Assembly: GCF_014378415.1 (NCBI RefSeq) | Contig: NZ_JACMNS010000004.1 | Coordinates: forward strand, 1 to 41,161 | Reading direction: 5' to 3' | Length of the DNA: 41,161 bases | Origin: Aquabacterium sp. | Lineage (GTDB): Bacteria; Pseudomonadota; Gammaproteobacteria; Burkholderiales; Burkholderiaceae_C | Shown: positions 1 to 7,972 of the stretch, one piece after another | Layout: each line of letters begins with the position of its first letter | Position numbering within the stretch: position 1 is the first letter of the stretch | Position numbers and translations under genes: made by a program | The notes under the pieces: generated by a model | Database searches by the model: none | The model's input: the letters and a program-made list of their open reading frames with translations, nothing else | Told to the model about the DNA's origin: nothing

Positions 1-237
1 CTGCGCCACGGCCTGATGCTGGACGGGCGCGAGCTCAAGCCCGCCAAGGTGTCGTGGCAGAACGAGCAGCAACTGCGCTTCGTGTTGGGTGAGTGCAGCA
101 AGCGACAGGTCCGCCGCATGTGCGAACAGGTCGGGCTGAAGGTGGTGGGCCTCAAGCGCGTGCGCATCGGCAGCGTCGTGCTGGGCAACCTGCCGCTGGG
201 CCAATGGCGCTTCCTGCAGCCTGATGAGCGATTCTGA
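1..237 (+). CDS. rluF: Pseudouridine synthase, C-terminal part (RluF/RsuA-type)
   Basis: The reading frame is open from the first base of the window, so the gene is truncated on its 5' side and only about 78 residues are visible. The stretch with [20 protein letters not shown] followed by [18 protein letters not shown] is the typical C-terminal end of RluF/RsuA/RluB-type enzymes, which isomerise uridine to pseudouridine in rRNA or tRNA. The catalytic Asp and the S4 RNA-binding domain lie outside the window. RluF is the likeliest member of the family, but RluB or RluE cannot be excluded from the tail alone. miaA follows 27 nt later on the same strand, so the two RNA-modification genes may be co-transcribed. 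Confidence 0.75.
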   Translation: MRHGLMLDGRELKPAKVSWQNEQQLRFVLGECSKRQVRRMCEQVGLKVVGLKRVRIGSVVLGNLPLGQWRFLQPDERF

Positions 238-264
238 GTCGATGGCCCACGTGCCTGCCCATGC

Positions 265-1224
265 ATGAGCACCGACACGCCCACCACCCTGATCCTGGCC
301 GGCCCCACCGCCAGCGGCAAGACGGCCATCGCTCTGGGCCTGGCCGCGCACGCCCCCATCGAGATCATCAGCGTGGACTCGGCCCTGGTCTACCGGGGCA
401 TGGACATCGGCACCGCCAAGCCCACGCCGGATGAGCTGGCCGCCGTGCCGCACCACCTGATCGACATCATTGATCCGCTGGAAAGCTACAACGCCGCGCG
501 CTTCGTGCGCGACACGCAGTGCCTGATGGCTGAGATCCGCGCGCGGGGCCACCACCCTGTGCTGGTGGGCGGGACCATGCTTTACATCAAGTCCCTGCTG
601 GATGGGCTGGACGACATGCCACCGGCCGACCCAGACGTGCGCACCATGCTGGATGCCCGCGCTCAAGCCGAGGGCTGGCCCGCGCTGCATGCTGAGCTGG
701 CCCAGGTCGATCCAGTGACCGCCGCGCGCTTACCGCCTGGCGACACCCAACGCATCCAGCGCGCGCTCGAGGTCTGGCACAGCACGGGCAAGCCGCTGTC
801 CAGCTTCCACCTGCGCGCGCCATCGCATGGAGCGCAAGGCCCGGCCAACACGGTGCTGGTCTCATTGGAACCTACTGAGCGCCCCTGGCTGCACCAACGC
901 ATCGCCCTGCGTTTTGAACAGATGATGCAAGCGGGCTTCGTCGACGAGGTGCAGGCCCTGCGCCAGCGCGGCGACCTGCACCTGGACCTGTCCTCCATGC
1001 GCTGTGTGGGCTACCGACAGGTGTGGGAAGCGCTGGACGAAGGCCTGGACCTGGGCGATGCCAAACACTTGGCCGCCGTGACCGAACGTGGCACCGCCGC
1101 CACCCGGCAATTGGCCAAGCGCCAGTTGACCTGGTTGCGCGGCATGCCTTGGCGACAAGTGGTCGCGGCCGATGCGCCGGATGCCATCGAACAAGCACAG
1201 GCTTTGCTGAAGCCGCACTGCTGA
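265..1224 (+). CDS. miaA: tRNA dimethylallyltransferase MiaA
   Basis: MiaA transfers a dimethylallyl group to N6 of adenosine 37 in tRNAs that read UNN codons, in the cytoplasm. The 319-residue length is normal for the family. The P-loop GPTASGKT lies near residues 13-20, followed by the substrate-binding stretch [19 protein letters not shown] (about 35-53), PHHLID (about 62-67) and [16 protein letters not shown] (about 100-115). The family signature [10 protein letters not shown] is near 243-252, and the tail [12 protein letters not shown] is also typical. The ATG at 265 is the only start that keeps the full P-loop with a normal N-terminus; another ATG at 261 is out of frame. The gene ends 4 nt before the end of the convergent marR-type gene. 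Confidence 0.97.
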   Translation: MSTDTPTTLILAGPTASGKTAIALGLAAHAPIEIISVDSALVYRGMDIGTAKPTPDELAAVPHHLIDIIDPLESYNAARFVRDTQCLMAEIRARGHHPVLVGGTMLYIKSLLDGLDDMPPADPDVRTMLDARAQAEGWPALHAELAQVDPVTAARLPPGDTQRIQRALEVWHSTGKPLSSFHLRAPSHGAQGPANTVLVSLEPTERPWLHQRIALRFEQMMQAGFVDEVQALRQRGDLHLDLSSMRCVGYRQVWEALDEGLDLGDAKHLAAVTERGTAATRQLAKRQLTWLRGMPWRQVVAADAPDAIEQAQALLKPHC

Positions 1225-1228
1225 CGGC

Positions 1229-1765
1229 TCAATTTTGAGGATGGTGGATGTCGTTGACGCCGCCACTGGCCTCGCGGACCAGTTCGGCGTTGTGGGCCAT
1301 GCGGCGCAAAAAATCGAGCAAGGTCTGCCACTCGTCGTGGCTGAAGCCGCCCAGGAAGGCGTTGAGCGTTTCGCACAGCACCTTGGGCACGTGGGCCGAG
1401 GCGGCCAGGCCTTCGTCAGTCAGCGCCAGGTGCACCACTCGCCGGTCTTGCGTTGAGCGTTCGCGCGTGCACAGGCCTTTGGCCTCCAGGCGGTCCAGCG
1501 TGCGCGTCAGGGCGCCCGCGTCAAGCTGCAGCTCGCGGGACAGTTCTGCCAGGGTGTTGACGCGCCCTTGCCGCAGCAGGAACAAAGGCGCCCACTGTGC
1601 GTGCGTCAGGCCAGGGGCCTCCAACTGGCGATCGACATCGGTCACCAAGGCCAGCATGACGCGCTTCATCAGGAAACCCACGCTGTCGTTGCTGGGAAAT
1701 TGCTCCGGCTTGTAAAAATCCGGGCCCTGGATGGCAGACACCGGCTCGGGTTTCTTATTCGTCAT
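1229..1765 (-). CDS. MarR-family transcriptional regulator
   Basis: A 178-residue winged-helix regulator. The N-terminal 30 residues are a family-variable extension (EQFPSNDSVGFLMKR). The dimerisation and wHTH core is clear: LTHAQWAPLFLLRQGRVNTL (helices 2-3), ELSRELQLDAGALTRTLDRL (recognition helix, about residues 77-97) and KGLCTRERSTQDRRVVHLALT (the wing). The gene is divergent from an ABC exporter, and an inverted repeat with TTGC-N4-GCAA arms lies in the gap (1776-1793). MarR proteins normally repress themselves and the divergent neighbour until a small phenolic or antibiotic ligand binds, so it is inferred to control the exporter. No clear Shine-Dalgarno precedes the ATG at 1765. Confidence 0.92.
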   Translation of the reverse strand: MTNKKPEPVSAIQGPDFYKPEQFPSNDSVGFLMKRVMLALVTDVDRQLEAPGLTHAQWAPLFLLRQGRVNTLAELSRELQLDAGALTRTLDRLEAKGLCTRERSTQDRRVVHLALTDEGLAASAHVPKVLCETLNAFLGGFSHDEWQTLLDFLRRMAHNAELVREASGGVNDIHHPQN

Positions 1766-1775
1766 GGGAAGAATT

Positions 1776-1793
1776 TAGTTGCCTGAGCAAATA
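1776..1793. promoter_or_regulatory. Candidate MarR operator
   Basis: The sequence TAGTTGCCTGAGCAAATA is an imperfect palindrome: six of nine positions pair, with TTGC and GCAA as the core arms. It lies in the 76-bp divergent gap between the MarR gene (start 1765) and the ABC exporter (start 1842). Length and placement fit MarR-family operators. Binding by this protein is inferred. Confidence 0.55.
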
Positions 1794-1841
1794 TTGTCAA
1801 GGCACCATAATCACACCCTCCCTGTCCATGCTTCGCACTCC

Positions 1842-3638
1842 ATGCCCGATTCAGCATCACCTCTGGCCGCACCCAGCGCATCGCCCCAGTCCTTGAAAGG
1901 GCTGGCGCCGTTCCTGCGTCCGCACCGAGGCCGCATCTTCCTGGCGATGCTGTTCCTGACGCTGGCCGCGGTCACCACGCTGGTGCTGCCCCTCGCTTTG
2001 CGCGCGCTGATCGACAACGGCTTCATGCCCGGCGACCCGGATCAGCGCGTGATGGCGCTGCGTGGCCATTTCCTGGCCTTGTTTGGCGTGGGCCTGGCGC
2101 TGGGGGTGTTTTCGGCCTTGCGCTATTACTCGGTGACCTGGCTGGGCGAGCGCATCACCACCGACCTCAAACGCGCGGTCTACAGCCACGTGCTGCGCCA
2201 AAGCCCTGAATTCTTTGAACGCACGCAAACGGGCGAGGTGCTGTCCCGCCTGACCGGCGACACCACCCTGATCCAGACCGTGGTGGGCTCCAGCCTGTCG
2301 ATGGGCCTGCGCAACGTGATCATGGGCCTGGGCGCCCTGGTGATGCTGGTCATCACCAATCCTTATGTGATGGCGCAGGTGCTGGGCATCCTGGTGCTGG
2401 TGGTGCTGCCGGCCACCGTCTACGGGCGCCGGGTGCGCAAGCTGTCGCGCAACAGCCAGGACCGCCTGGCCGACGCCAGCGCCATCGCCGCTGAAGTGCT
2501 CAATGCCATCCCCGTGGTGCAAAGCCACACCGCCGAAGGCCGCGAAGCCACGCGTTTTGGCAACTCGGCCGAAGACGCGTTCAGCACCGGCGTGCGCCGC
2601 ATCCGCGCCCGCGCCGTGCTGGTCGCCTTCATCATCAGCGCCACGGCGGGCGCCCTGCTGTTTGGCCTGTACCAAGGCACCCAATCGGTCATTGAAGGCC
2701 GCATCACCGCCGGTCACATGAGCCAGACCGTCGTCTACGTGATCCTGCTGATCACCTCGGTCGCAGCCTTGTCCGAGGTCTATGGCGAGGTGCTGCGCGC
2801 CGCCGGGGCCACCGAACGCCTGATGGAGCTGCTGTCCACCAAATCTGTCATCCAGGCCCCAGCCATTGCCCGCACCCTGCCCGCCCGCCAAGGCGGCGCC
2901 AGCGTCAAGCTGGACCACATTGGCTTCAACTACCCATCGCGCCCCAACCAGGCCGCGCTGCGAGATGTGAGCCTCACCGTCAACCCCGGCGAGACCGTGG
3001 CCCTGGTCGGCCCCAGCGGCGCTGGCAAAACCACCGTCTTCCAATTGCTGCTGCGCTTTTACGACGTGCAATCAGGCCGCATCGAGCTGGATGGCGTCTC
3101 CATCCAGGACCTGAGCCTGGACAGCTTGCGCGACCGCATCGGCATCGTCCCGCAGGACAGCACGGTGTTCTCGTCCAGCGCCATGGACAACATCCGCTAC
3201 GGCCGCCCCGAGGCCACCGACGACGAGGTGATGGCCGCCGCCAAGGCCGCCCACGCCCACGACTTCATCAGCCAATTGCCCGAGGGCTACCAGACCTTCT
3301 TGGGCGAACGCGGCGTGCGCCTGTCTGGCGGCCAACGCCAGCGCATCAGCATTGCCCGTGCCATCCTGAAAGATGCGCCTTTGCTGCTGCTGGACGAGGC
3401 CACCAGCGCCCTGGACACCGAGAGCGAACGCGCCGTGCAGGCCGCCCTGCAAGCCGCCATGCAGCACCGCACCACCCTGGTCATCGCCCACAGGCTGAGC
3501 ACGGTCATCAACGCCGACCGCATCGCCGTCATGGACAAGGGCCATTTGATCGACGTGGGCACGCACGCTCAGTTGATGGCACGCTGTGCTCTTTATGCTC
3601 GACTTGCTTCGGCCCAGTTCGACGACCAGGCCGCCTGA
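1842..3638 (+). CDS. ABC exporter half-transporter (MsbA/BmrA-like), fused permease and ATPase
   Basis: A 598-residue half-transporter expected to work as a homodimer in the inner membrane, exporting lipids or drugs. The type IV ABC exporter membrane domain covers about residues 25-310, including YSHVLRQSPEFFERTQTGEV (first coupling helix) and LSRLTGDTTLIQ. The nucleotide-binding domain covers about 345-590: Walker A GPSGAGKT, Q-loop IVPQDSTVFS, signature LSGGQRQR, Walker B LLLLDEATSALD and H-loop VIAHRLST. The frame can be extended to a TTG at 1779, but that would place the start inside the putative MarR operator. The ATG at 1842 gives a normal N-terminus, so it was chosen. The substrate is unknown; control by the divergent MarR protein is inferred. 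Confidence 0.93.
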   Translation: MPDSASPLAAPSASPQSLKGLAPFLRPHRGRIFLAMLFLTLAAVTTLVLPLALRALIDNGFMPGDPDQRVMALRGHFLALFGVGLALGVFSALRYYSVTWLGERITTDLKRAVYSHVLRQSPEFFERTQTGEVLSRLTGDTTLIQTVVGSSLSMGLRNVIMGLGALVMLVITNPYVMAQVLGILVLVVLPATVYGRRVRKLSRNSQDRLADASAIAAEVLNAIPVVQSHTAEGREATRFGNSAEDAFSTGVRRIRARAVLVAFIISATAGALLFGLYQGTQSVIEGRITAGHMSQTVVYVILLITSVAALSEVYGEVLRAAGATERLMELLSTKSVIQAPAIARTLPARQGGASVKLDHIGFNYPSRPNQAALRDVSLTVNPGETVALVGPSGAGKTTVFQLLLRFYDVQSGRIELDGVSIQDLSLDSLRDRIGIVPQDSTVFSSSAMDNIRYGRPEATDDEVMAAAKAAHAHDFISQLPEGYQTFLGERGVRLSGGQRQRISIARAILKDAPLLLLDEATSALDTESERAVQAALQAAMQHRTTLVIAHRLSTVINADRIAVMDKGHLIDVGTHAQLMARCALYARLASAQFDDQAA

Positions 3639-3653
3639 AATAAAATCTCTGCC

Positions 3654-4505
3654 ATGAGCACGACGCACACGCCCCACAGCCGCCCCATACGCAGTCAGTA
3701 CGAAGACTTCATGCGCCACGTCTTTACACAAGGCGTGAGCAAGACCGACCGCACCGGCACCGGCACGCGCAGCGTGTTTGGCCACCAAATGCGCTTTGAT
3801 TTGAGCGAAGGCTTCCCGCTGGTCACCACCAAGAAGGTGCACCTCAAATCCATCATCGTTGAGCTGCTGTGGTTTCTGCGGGGCGACGACAACGTCAAGT
3901 ACCTCAAGGACCACGGCGTCACCATCTGGGACGAGTGGGCGCGCGAAGACGGCTCGCTGGGCCCGGTCTATGGCGTGCAATGGCGCAACTGGCCCAAGCC
4001 CGATGGCGGCCATGTTGACCAGATCAGTGAAGTGGTCAAGCAGCTCAAGACCAGCCCCGATTCGCGCCGCATCATCGTCAGCGCCTGGAACGTGGGCCTG
4101 ATCGAGCAGATGGCCTTGCCACCTTGCCATGCCTTCTTCCAGTTCTACGTGGCGCCGCCCACGGTGGCCGGCGCCAAGGGCAAACTCAGCTGCCAGCTGT
4201 ACCAGCGCAGTGCCGACATCTTTTTGGGCGTGCCCTTCAACATCGCCAGCTACGCGCTGCTGACCCACATGCTGGCCCAGCAATGCGACCTGGACGTGGG
4301 TGATTTTGTGTGGACCGGCGGCGATTGCCACATCTACAGCAACCACACCGAACAGGTCGAGCTGCAACTGAGCCGCCTGCCGCATCCCTATCCGCTGCTC
4401 AACATCAAGCGCAAGCCGGCGTCGATTTTCGACTACGAGTACGAGGATTTTGAAGTGCTGGAGTACCAGCATCACCCGGCCATCAAAGGCGCCGTGGCTG
4501 TATGA
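3654..4505 (+). CDS. thyA: Thymidylate synthase
   Basis: ThyA methylates dUMP to dTMP using 5,10-methylenetetrahydrofolate. The 283-residue length is close to the family norm of about 264-280. Visible motifs are [18 protein letters not shown] near the N-terminus, [20 protein letters not shown], the catalytic region [12 protein letters not shown] (nucleophile Cys158), and [20 protein letters not shown] for dUMP binding, followed by DCHIYSNH. The stop overlaps the start of folA by 4 nt (ATGA). This couples the enzyme that oxidises tetrahydrofolate to dihydrofolate with the one that regenerates it. Confidence 0.98.
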   Translation: MSTTHTPHSRPIRSQYEDFMRHVFTQGVSKTDRTGTGTRSVFGHQMRFDLSEGFPLVTTKKVHLKSIIVELLWFLRGDDNVKYLKDHGVTIWDEWAREDGSLGPVYGVQWRNWPKPDGGHVDQISEVVKQLKTSPDSRRIIVSAWNVGLIEQMALPPCHAFFQFYVAPPTVAGAKGKLSCQLYQRSADIFLGVPFNIASYALLTHMLAQQCDLDVGDFVWTGGDCHIYSNHTEQVELQLSRLPHPYPLLNIKRKPASIFDYEYEDFEVLEYQHHPAIKGAVAV

Positions 4506-4993
4506 AGCTCTCATTGATCGCTGCCGTGGCCCGCAATGGCGCCATCGGCCGGGACAACGCCCTGCTGTGGCACCTGCCCGGCGACCTGCCCCGCTTCAAG
4601 CAGCTCACCATGGGCTCGCCGCTCATCATGGGCCGCAAGACCTACGACTCGATCGGACGGCCCTTGCCGGGTCGGCGCAACATCGTCATCACCCGCAACG
4701 CGGATTGGTCGGTGCCCGGCGTGGAGGTGGCGCGTTCACTGGACGAGGCCCTGGCCCTGGTGGCCGAAGCACCCCAGGCCTTCGTGATGGGCGGTGGCCA
4801 GATCTACGCGCAAGCCCTGCCACACGCCCATGAACTGGTGCTGACCGAAGTGGACCAGGACGTGCCGGACGCCGACACCTTCTTCCCCGACTGGCCCCGC
4901 GCGGACTTTGAAGAGACCGCGCGCGAGGCTCGCCAGGTGAGCGAGCCCCAGCCCCTGGCGTTTGCCTACGTCACCTACCAGCGCCGTCACTGA
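4502..4993 (+). CDS. folA: Dihydrofolate reductase
   Basis: FolA reduces dihydrofolate to tetrahydrofolate with NADPH. At 163 residues it matches chromosomal DHFRs. Motifs: [20 protein letters not shown] at the N-terminus, [20 protein letters not shown] with the catalytic acidic residue (Asp in PGDLPRFK), [19 protein letters not shown], and FVMGGGQIY for the cofactor. The ATGA overlap with thyA indicates translational coupling. Its last 7 nt overlap the 3' end of the convergent PhlG-like gene. Confidence 0.97.
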   Translation: MKLSLIAAVARNGAIGRDNALLWHLPGDLPRFKQLTMGSPLIMGRKTYDSIGRPLPGRRNIVITRNADWSVPGVEVARSLDEALALVAEAPQAFVMGGGQIYAQALPHAHELVLTEVDQDVPDADTFFPDWPRADFEETAREARQVSEPQPLAFAYVTYQRRH

Positions 4994-6186
4994 TTCAGGT
5001 ACTCGCGCTTGTAAAGGCGCGGCAAGAAGTACGGCAGCATCTGGAACTCGCGCAGTGCGTGCGAGCCCAGGTCGTCAAAGAAGGTCGCATTGAGCACGCG
5101 GGCCAGCACGGTGTTCACAAAGGTGCTGGTCAGGATCACGCCATCGCCGCTGGCATTGGGGCGCCACTGGTGCGTCAGCGAATTGCTGGGCAAGATGCCC
5201 GCCAACAAGGTCAGGTCGGTCTTGGCGTAGAAGAAGCCGGGATCGGTCAAAGGCACGGGTGGCGGCAGCACATGGGGGTCGGCACCGGTGATGTTGAGCG
5301 TCAAGGCCGTCTTGCCGATGTACTCCTTGGCCTTTTGCACCGCGCCCACGTCGTACTGCAGATCCGGGCTGTTGGGCGGCACCGTCCACTCGAAGGACAC
5401 GTGATCGATCGGCTGCCACAGGCGGTAGCGCTCGGTCGAACCAATGTGGTCCCACCACCAGGCCAGCATCTCGGGCGTGATGCCTTTGATCTCCTGCACG
5501 ATGGTCAGCGTCACGTTCCAGTTCTTGTCCACCGGGCCAAAAGCGTAGTGACCACGCGTCTTGAGCACGGCGTTGAAGTAGCGCTCATTGAGCGCGTCCG
5601 TCAGGGCGGGCTTGAGCCCGCACAAGGTTTTGCGCAGGTGGTCCACATAAGCCTGGGCCAGGCGTGGATCGGCGGCCAGCGTGGCCTGGATGCGGAACTG
5701 GCTGTCGCTGAAAGTGCTGCCCGTGGGCGTGTATTGGATCAGCACCGTGAAAGGCGGCTTGCCATCCACCGACACGCTCTGCGCCACGAAGCTGTAGGGC
5801 TTGCTGCCCAGGAAATTGTCGGAGGCCACGAGGCCATGCATGGTGGCCGGGTCCAGGTAGCTGACGTCCACGGTGTGCCTGGCGCCGCCAAAGGTGCTGG
5901 TGGCCTGGTAGCGGGCCCCGGCCGAGTAGCCCAGGTGCTGCGGGCTGGTCGGCGCCTGCGTCCAGCGGAAGGCGGTGTTGTCTCGGTTGGCCCCGGTGAA
6001 CAGGCCTTGGTCCACGTTGTCCCAATACCAGCTGAAGGCTTCGGGGCGCGTATCTGCCACCACGAACTGCGCCGAGGCGCTGACCACCTGGGCCTGGGCG
6101 GCACCGGGCAAGCCCTGCCCGAAGTAGGCCGGTTGAATCAGGCTGATGGCGCACGCTAAGATGAATGAACGCAGGGGTTGTGACAC
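4987..6186 (-). CDS. Exported protein with two DAPG-hydrolase (PhlG)-like repeats
   Basis: A 399-residue protein with an apparent Sec signal peptide: a basic start, hydrophobic FILACAISLIQPAYF, and a probable cleavage after AQA near residue 33. Two related segments are visible, RPEAFSWYWDNVDQGLFTG (about 48-66) and ITPEMLAWWWDHIGSTERY (about 237-255), the latter followed by RLWQPIDHVSFEW. The WWW-x-H plus RY-x-LW-x-P-x-DH pattern is typical of the 2,4-diacetylphloroglucinol hydrolase PhlG family, a Zn-dependent C-C bond hydrolase. The first repeat has lost several of these residues, so probably only the second is catalytic. GTG at 6186 is chosen because GGAGG lies 6 nt upstream. It is divergent from a TetR gene with two operator-like repeats between them. 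The true substrate is unknown. Confidence 0.7.
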   Translation of the reverse strand: MSQPLRSFILACAISLIQPAYFGQGLPGAAQAQVVSASAQFVVADTRPEAFSWYWDNVDQGLFTGANRDNTAFRWTQAPTSPQHLGYSAGARYQATSTFGGARHTVDVSYLDPATMHGLVASDNFLGSKPYSFVAQSVSVDGKPPFTVLIQYTPTGSTFSDSQFRIQATLAADPRLAQAYVDHLRKTLCGLKPALTDALNERYFNAVLKTRGHYAFGPVDKNWNVTLTIVQEIKGITPEMLAWWWDHIGSTERYRLWQPIDHVSFEWTVPPNSPDLQYDVGAVQKAKEYIGKTALTLNITGADPHVLPPPVPLTDPGFFYAKTDLTLLAGILPSNSLTHQWRPNASGDGVILTSTFVNTVLARVLNATFFDDLGSHALREFQMLPYFLPRLYKREYLNQ

Positions 6187-6192
6187 GATCGA

Positions 6193-6197
6193 CCTCC
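6193..6197 (-). promoter_or_regulatory. Shine-Dalgarno that sets the GTG start of the PhlG-like gene
   Basis: On the minus strand GGAGG is followed by 6 nt and then GTG at 6186. This strong site supports the non-ATG start and therefore the signal peptide at the N-terminus. Confidence 0.7.
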
Positions 6198-6203
6198 AAT
6201 GGA

Positions 6204-6223
6204 TTATCTACAGATGTAAAGAA
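6204..6223. promoter_or_regulatory. Second, degenerate TetR operator candidate
   Basis: TTATCTACAGATGTAAAGAA has the same layout as the stronger site at 6231-6250 (TCTAC-N4-GTA-x-A), with six of eight arm positions pairing. Its centre is 27 bp from that of the stronger site. It is probably a second binding site for the divergent TetR protein. Confidence 0.45.
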
Positions 6224-6230
6224 TACCTCA

Positions 6231-6250
6231 AACTCTACTGATGTAGAGTT
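6231..6250. promoter_or_regulatory. TetR operator candidate, 8-bp perfect arms
   Basis: AACTCTACTGATGTAGAGTT has two perfect 8-bp arms (AACTCTAC / GTAGAGTT) around a 4-nt centre. It sits in the 109-bp gap between the PhlG-like gene (start 6186) and the tetR gene (start 6296), where a repressor would control both. Confidence 0.65.
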
Positions 6251-6295
6251 GATACCGACCTGCCGTCATCCCTCAGCCTGTTTGTCATTGCCCCG

Positions 6296-6865
6296 ATGGA
6301 AAAAGAAGACCGCAAAACCTTGATCGCCGATGCCGCCATTGAACTGCTGGGCACGGTGGGCGCGCGTGGCTTGACCCACCGCGCGGTGGACACGCAGGCC
6401 GAGATGCCCGCCGGGTCCACCTCGTTTTACTGCCGCACCCGGCTTGATCTGCTGACCCTGACCTTGCGGCGGCATGCCGCGCTGGACCTGGCCGACCTGG
6501 AGGTCGATGCGCAGCGCATGGGCGCCAAAACCTCGCTGTCGGTGGATGGCCTGGTCGACCTGCTGGTCGCGCGGGTGGCGGATTGGCTGTCGGCGCCCAA
6601 GCGCGCTCGCCTGGTGGCCCGCTTCGAGCTGTTCCTGATGGCCTCCCGAGAGCCTGACCTGGCCGAGATCATCACGCAGCAACGCGAGTATTTTCTGGAA
6701 GCCACCGAAGCCGCCTTGGCGCACGCCGGGGTGTCTAAGCCCCGCATGCTGGCCCCTGTGCTGGTGGTGCTGGTGGATGGCATGCTGCTGGACCAGGTGC
6801 GCGCCAATGGGCCGGTGACCACGGTGGCGCAGCAAAAGGCGGCGTTCAAGAAGCTGTTGGGGTGA
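6296..6865 (+). CDS. TetR-family regulator of the PhlG-like gene
   Basis: A 189-residue regulator. The N-terminal HTH runs over about residues 5-52: LIADAAIELLGTVGARGLTH, then RAVDTQAEMPAGSTSFYCRT, which contains the recognition helix. The C-terminal ligand-binding domain ends with ALAHAGVSKPRMLAPVLVVL and a short helix. The recognition-helix sequence (AGSTSFYCRTRLDLL) resembles the AcrR/PhlH type. PhlH/PhlF TetR proteins regulate phloroglucinol genes in pseudomonads, which agrees with the PhlG-like neighbour, though the link is inferred. It overlaps the convergent MBL-fold gene by 20 nt. Confidence 0.9.
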   Translation: MEKEDRKTLIADAAIELLGTVGARGLTHRAVDTQAEMPAGSTSFYCRTRLDLLTLTLRRHAALDLADLEVDAQRMGAKTSLSVDGLVDLLVARVADWLSAPKRARLVARFELFLMASREPDLAEIITQQREYFLEATEAALAHAGVSKPRMLAPVLVVLVDGMLLDQVRANGPVTTVAQQKAAFKKLLG

Positions 6866-7952
6866 TCCGGAATCGGTGCATGACCTGGGGTGTGGCCTGC
6901 GGTAATTCGAATGCCAGCATGGCTTGCTGGCGCAACTGATCCATCACGCCCAGTTTGCCTGGCAGTCGTCCAGGCCGGGCGCCCCAACCGCGGTACAGGG
7001 TGCAAGCGCTGGTCAGCAATCGCTCGGGCGAGTCCCACTGCAAAAAGCCCTGCGCCGCGAAGGCCGGGCTGAACATCAGGTCCCTGGCCGCCTGGAAAGC
7101 CGACATGCCTTGGCGAAAACGCAGGTGCACGCCTTCCTGCACCTGCTCCCAATAGTCGATCAGCCGCTGCACATCGTGCGGCGAAGCCAGCGGCCCATGG
7201 CCCGGCACGATCACGTCTGCCTTCAACGCCAGCAAACGCCTGAGCGCCGCCACGATGTTGTCCACCGGCCCCGACCAGGCCACCGGCGTCACGCCCACGA
7301 ACACGATGTCGCCGGCATAGGCCACCCGCTGGTCGGGCACGTGCACGATGCAATCGCCATCGGTGTGTCCAGGGCCCACCTCGGTGATCACGATGTCCAG
7401 GCCATTGACCGTCAGCGTGCGCTGCACCGAGAAGCCTTCGGTGGGATCGGTGATCACCACTTGGTCAAAGCCATAAGGCTTGAACATGTGGTGCATGTAG
7501 TGCCCGAACTGGTCGATGCCCGCCCAAGGCACGTGGCGCAGCCACTGCCCACCCACCTTCAAAGCCTGCAACTGCCGAGGATGCTGGTGGTGCATCTGGT
7601 GCATGCAGGCGTGCGTGGCGATGATGGGTTTGTCTCGGAACAGCTGATTGCCCCAGCAATGATCACCATCGGCATGCGTGTTGATGACGTGCTCGATGGG
7701 CGACCGCTTCAAGATGTCGGCGGCAAAATCCAAGGCCTCTTGCGTGAAGCGTACATCCCAGCAGGTGTCCACCAGCACGCTTTGGCCGCCACAGTCGATC
7801 AGGCCAAGGTTGGTCTCGCCCCACGAGCCATTGGGCACCATCCAGGCATGGGTGCGCGTGCCCAAGCGGTACAGCCCCTCCTTGAAGCGAGCGGGCTCGC
7901 CAAAGCGCGTGAAGGTGCGCTGAGGCCCACCCAGCCAGGTCGCGTTCATCAT
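6846..7952 (-). CDS. Metallo-beta-lactamase-fold hydrolase with an HxDxDH metal motif
   Basis: A 368-residue MBL-fold protein. The core metal motif is NTHADGDHCWGN (about residues 91-102), that is HxDxDH rather than the standard HxHxDH; relatives with HxNxDH are known. Other ligands are visible in EVGPGHTDGD (His), AYAGDIVFVG (Asp) and VIVPGHGPL (His). The long C-terminal helical part (about 240-368) suggests a subgroup of unknown substrate rather than a glyoxalase II. The frame extends to a TTG at 7961, but ATG at 7952 is preferred. It lies about 20 nt downstream of the FAH-family gene on the same strand, so the two probably form an operon acting on one substrate, for example successive ring-cleavage or ester hydrolysis steps. 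That pathway is inferred. Confidence 0.85.
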   Translation of the reverse strand: MMNATWLGGPQRTFTRFGEPARFKEGLYRLGTRTHAWMVPNGSWGETNLGLIDCGGQSVLVDTCWDVRFTQEALDFAADILKRSPIEHVINTHADGDHCWGNQLFRDKPIIATHACMHQMHHQHPRQLQALKVGGQWLRHVPWAGIDQFGHYMHHMFKPYGFDQVVITDPTEGFSVQRTLTVNGLDIVITEVGPGHTDGDCIVHVPDQRVAYAGDIVFVGVTPVAWSGPVDNIVAALRRLLALKADVIVPGHGPLASPHDVQRLIDYWEQVQEGVHLRFRQGMSAFQAARDLMFSPAFAAQGFLQWDSPERLLTSACTLYRGWGARPGRLPGKLGVMDQLRQQAMLAFELPQATPQVMHRFRITPTAS

Positions 7953-7972
7953 GGTGATCAATGGCTTTCGAG

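Noticed and set aside
1779-1841. N-terminal extension of the ABC exporter from TTG 1779
   Set aside because: It would start inside the putative MarR operator and adds a His-rich stretch not typical of the family.
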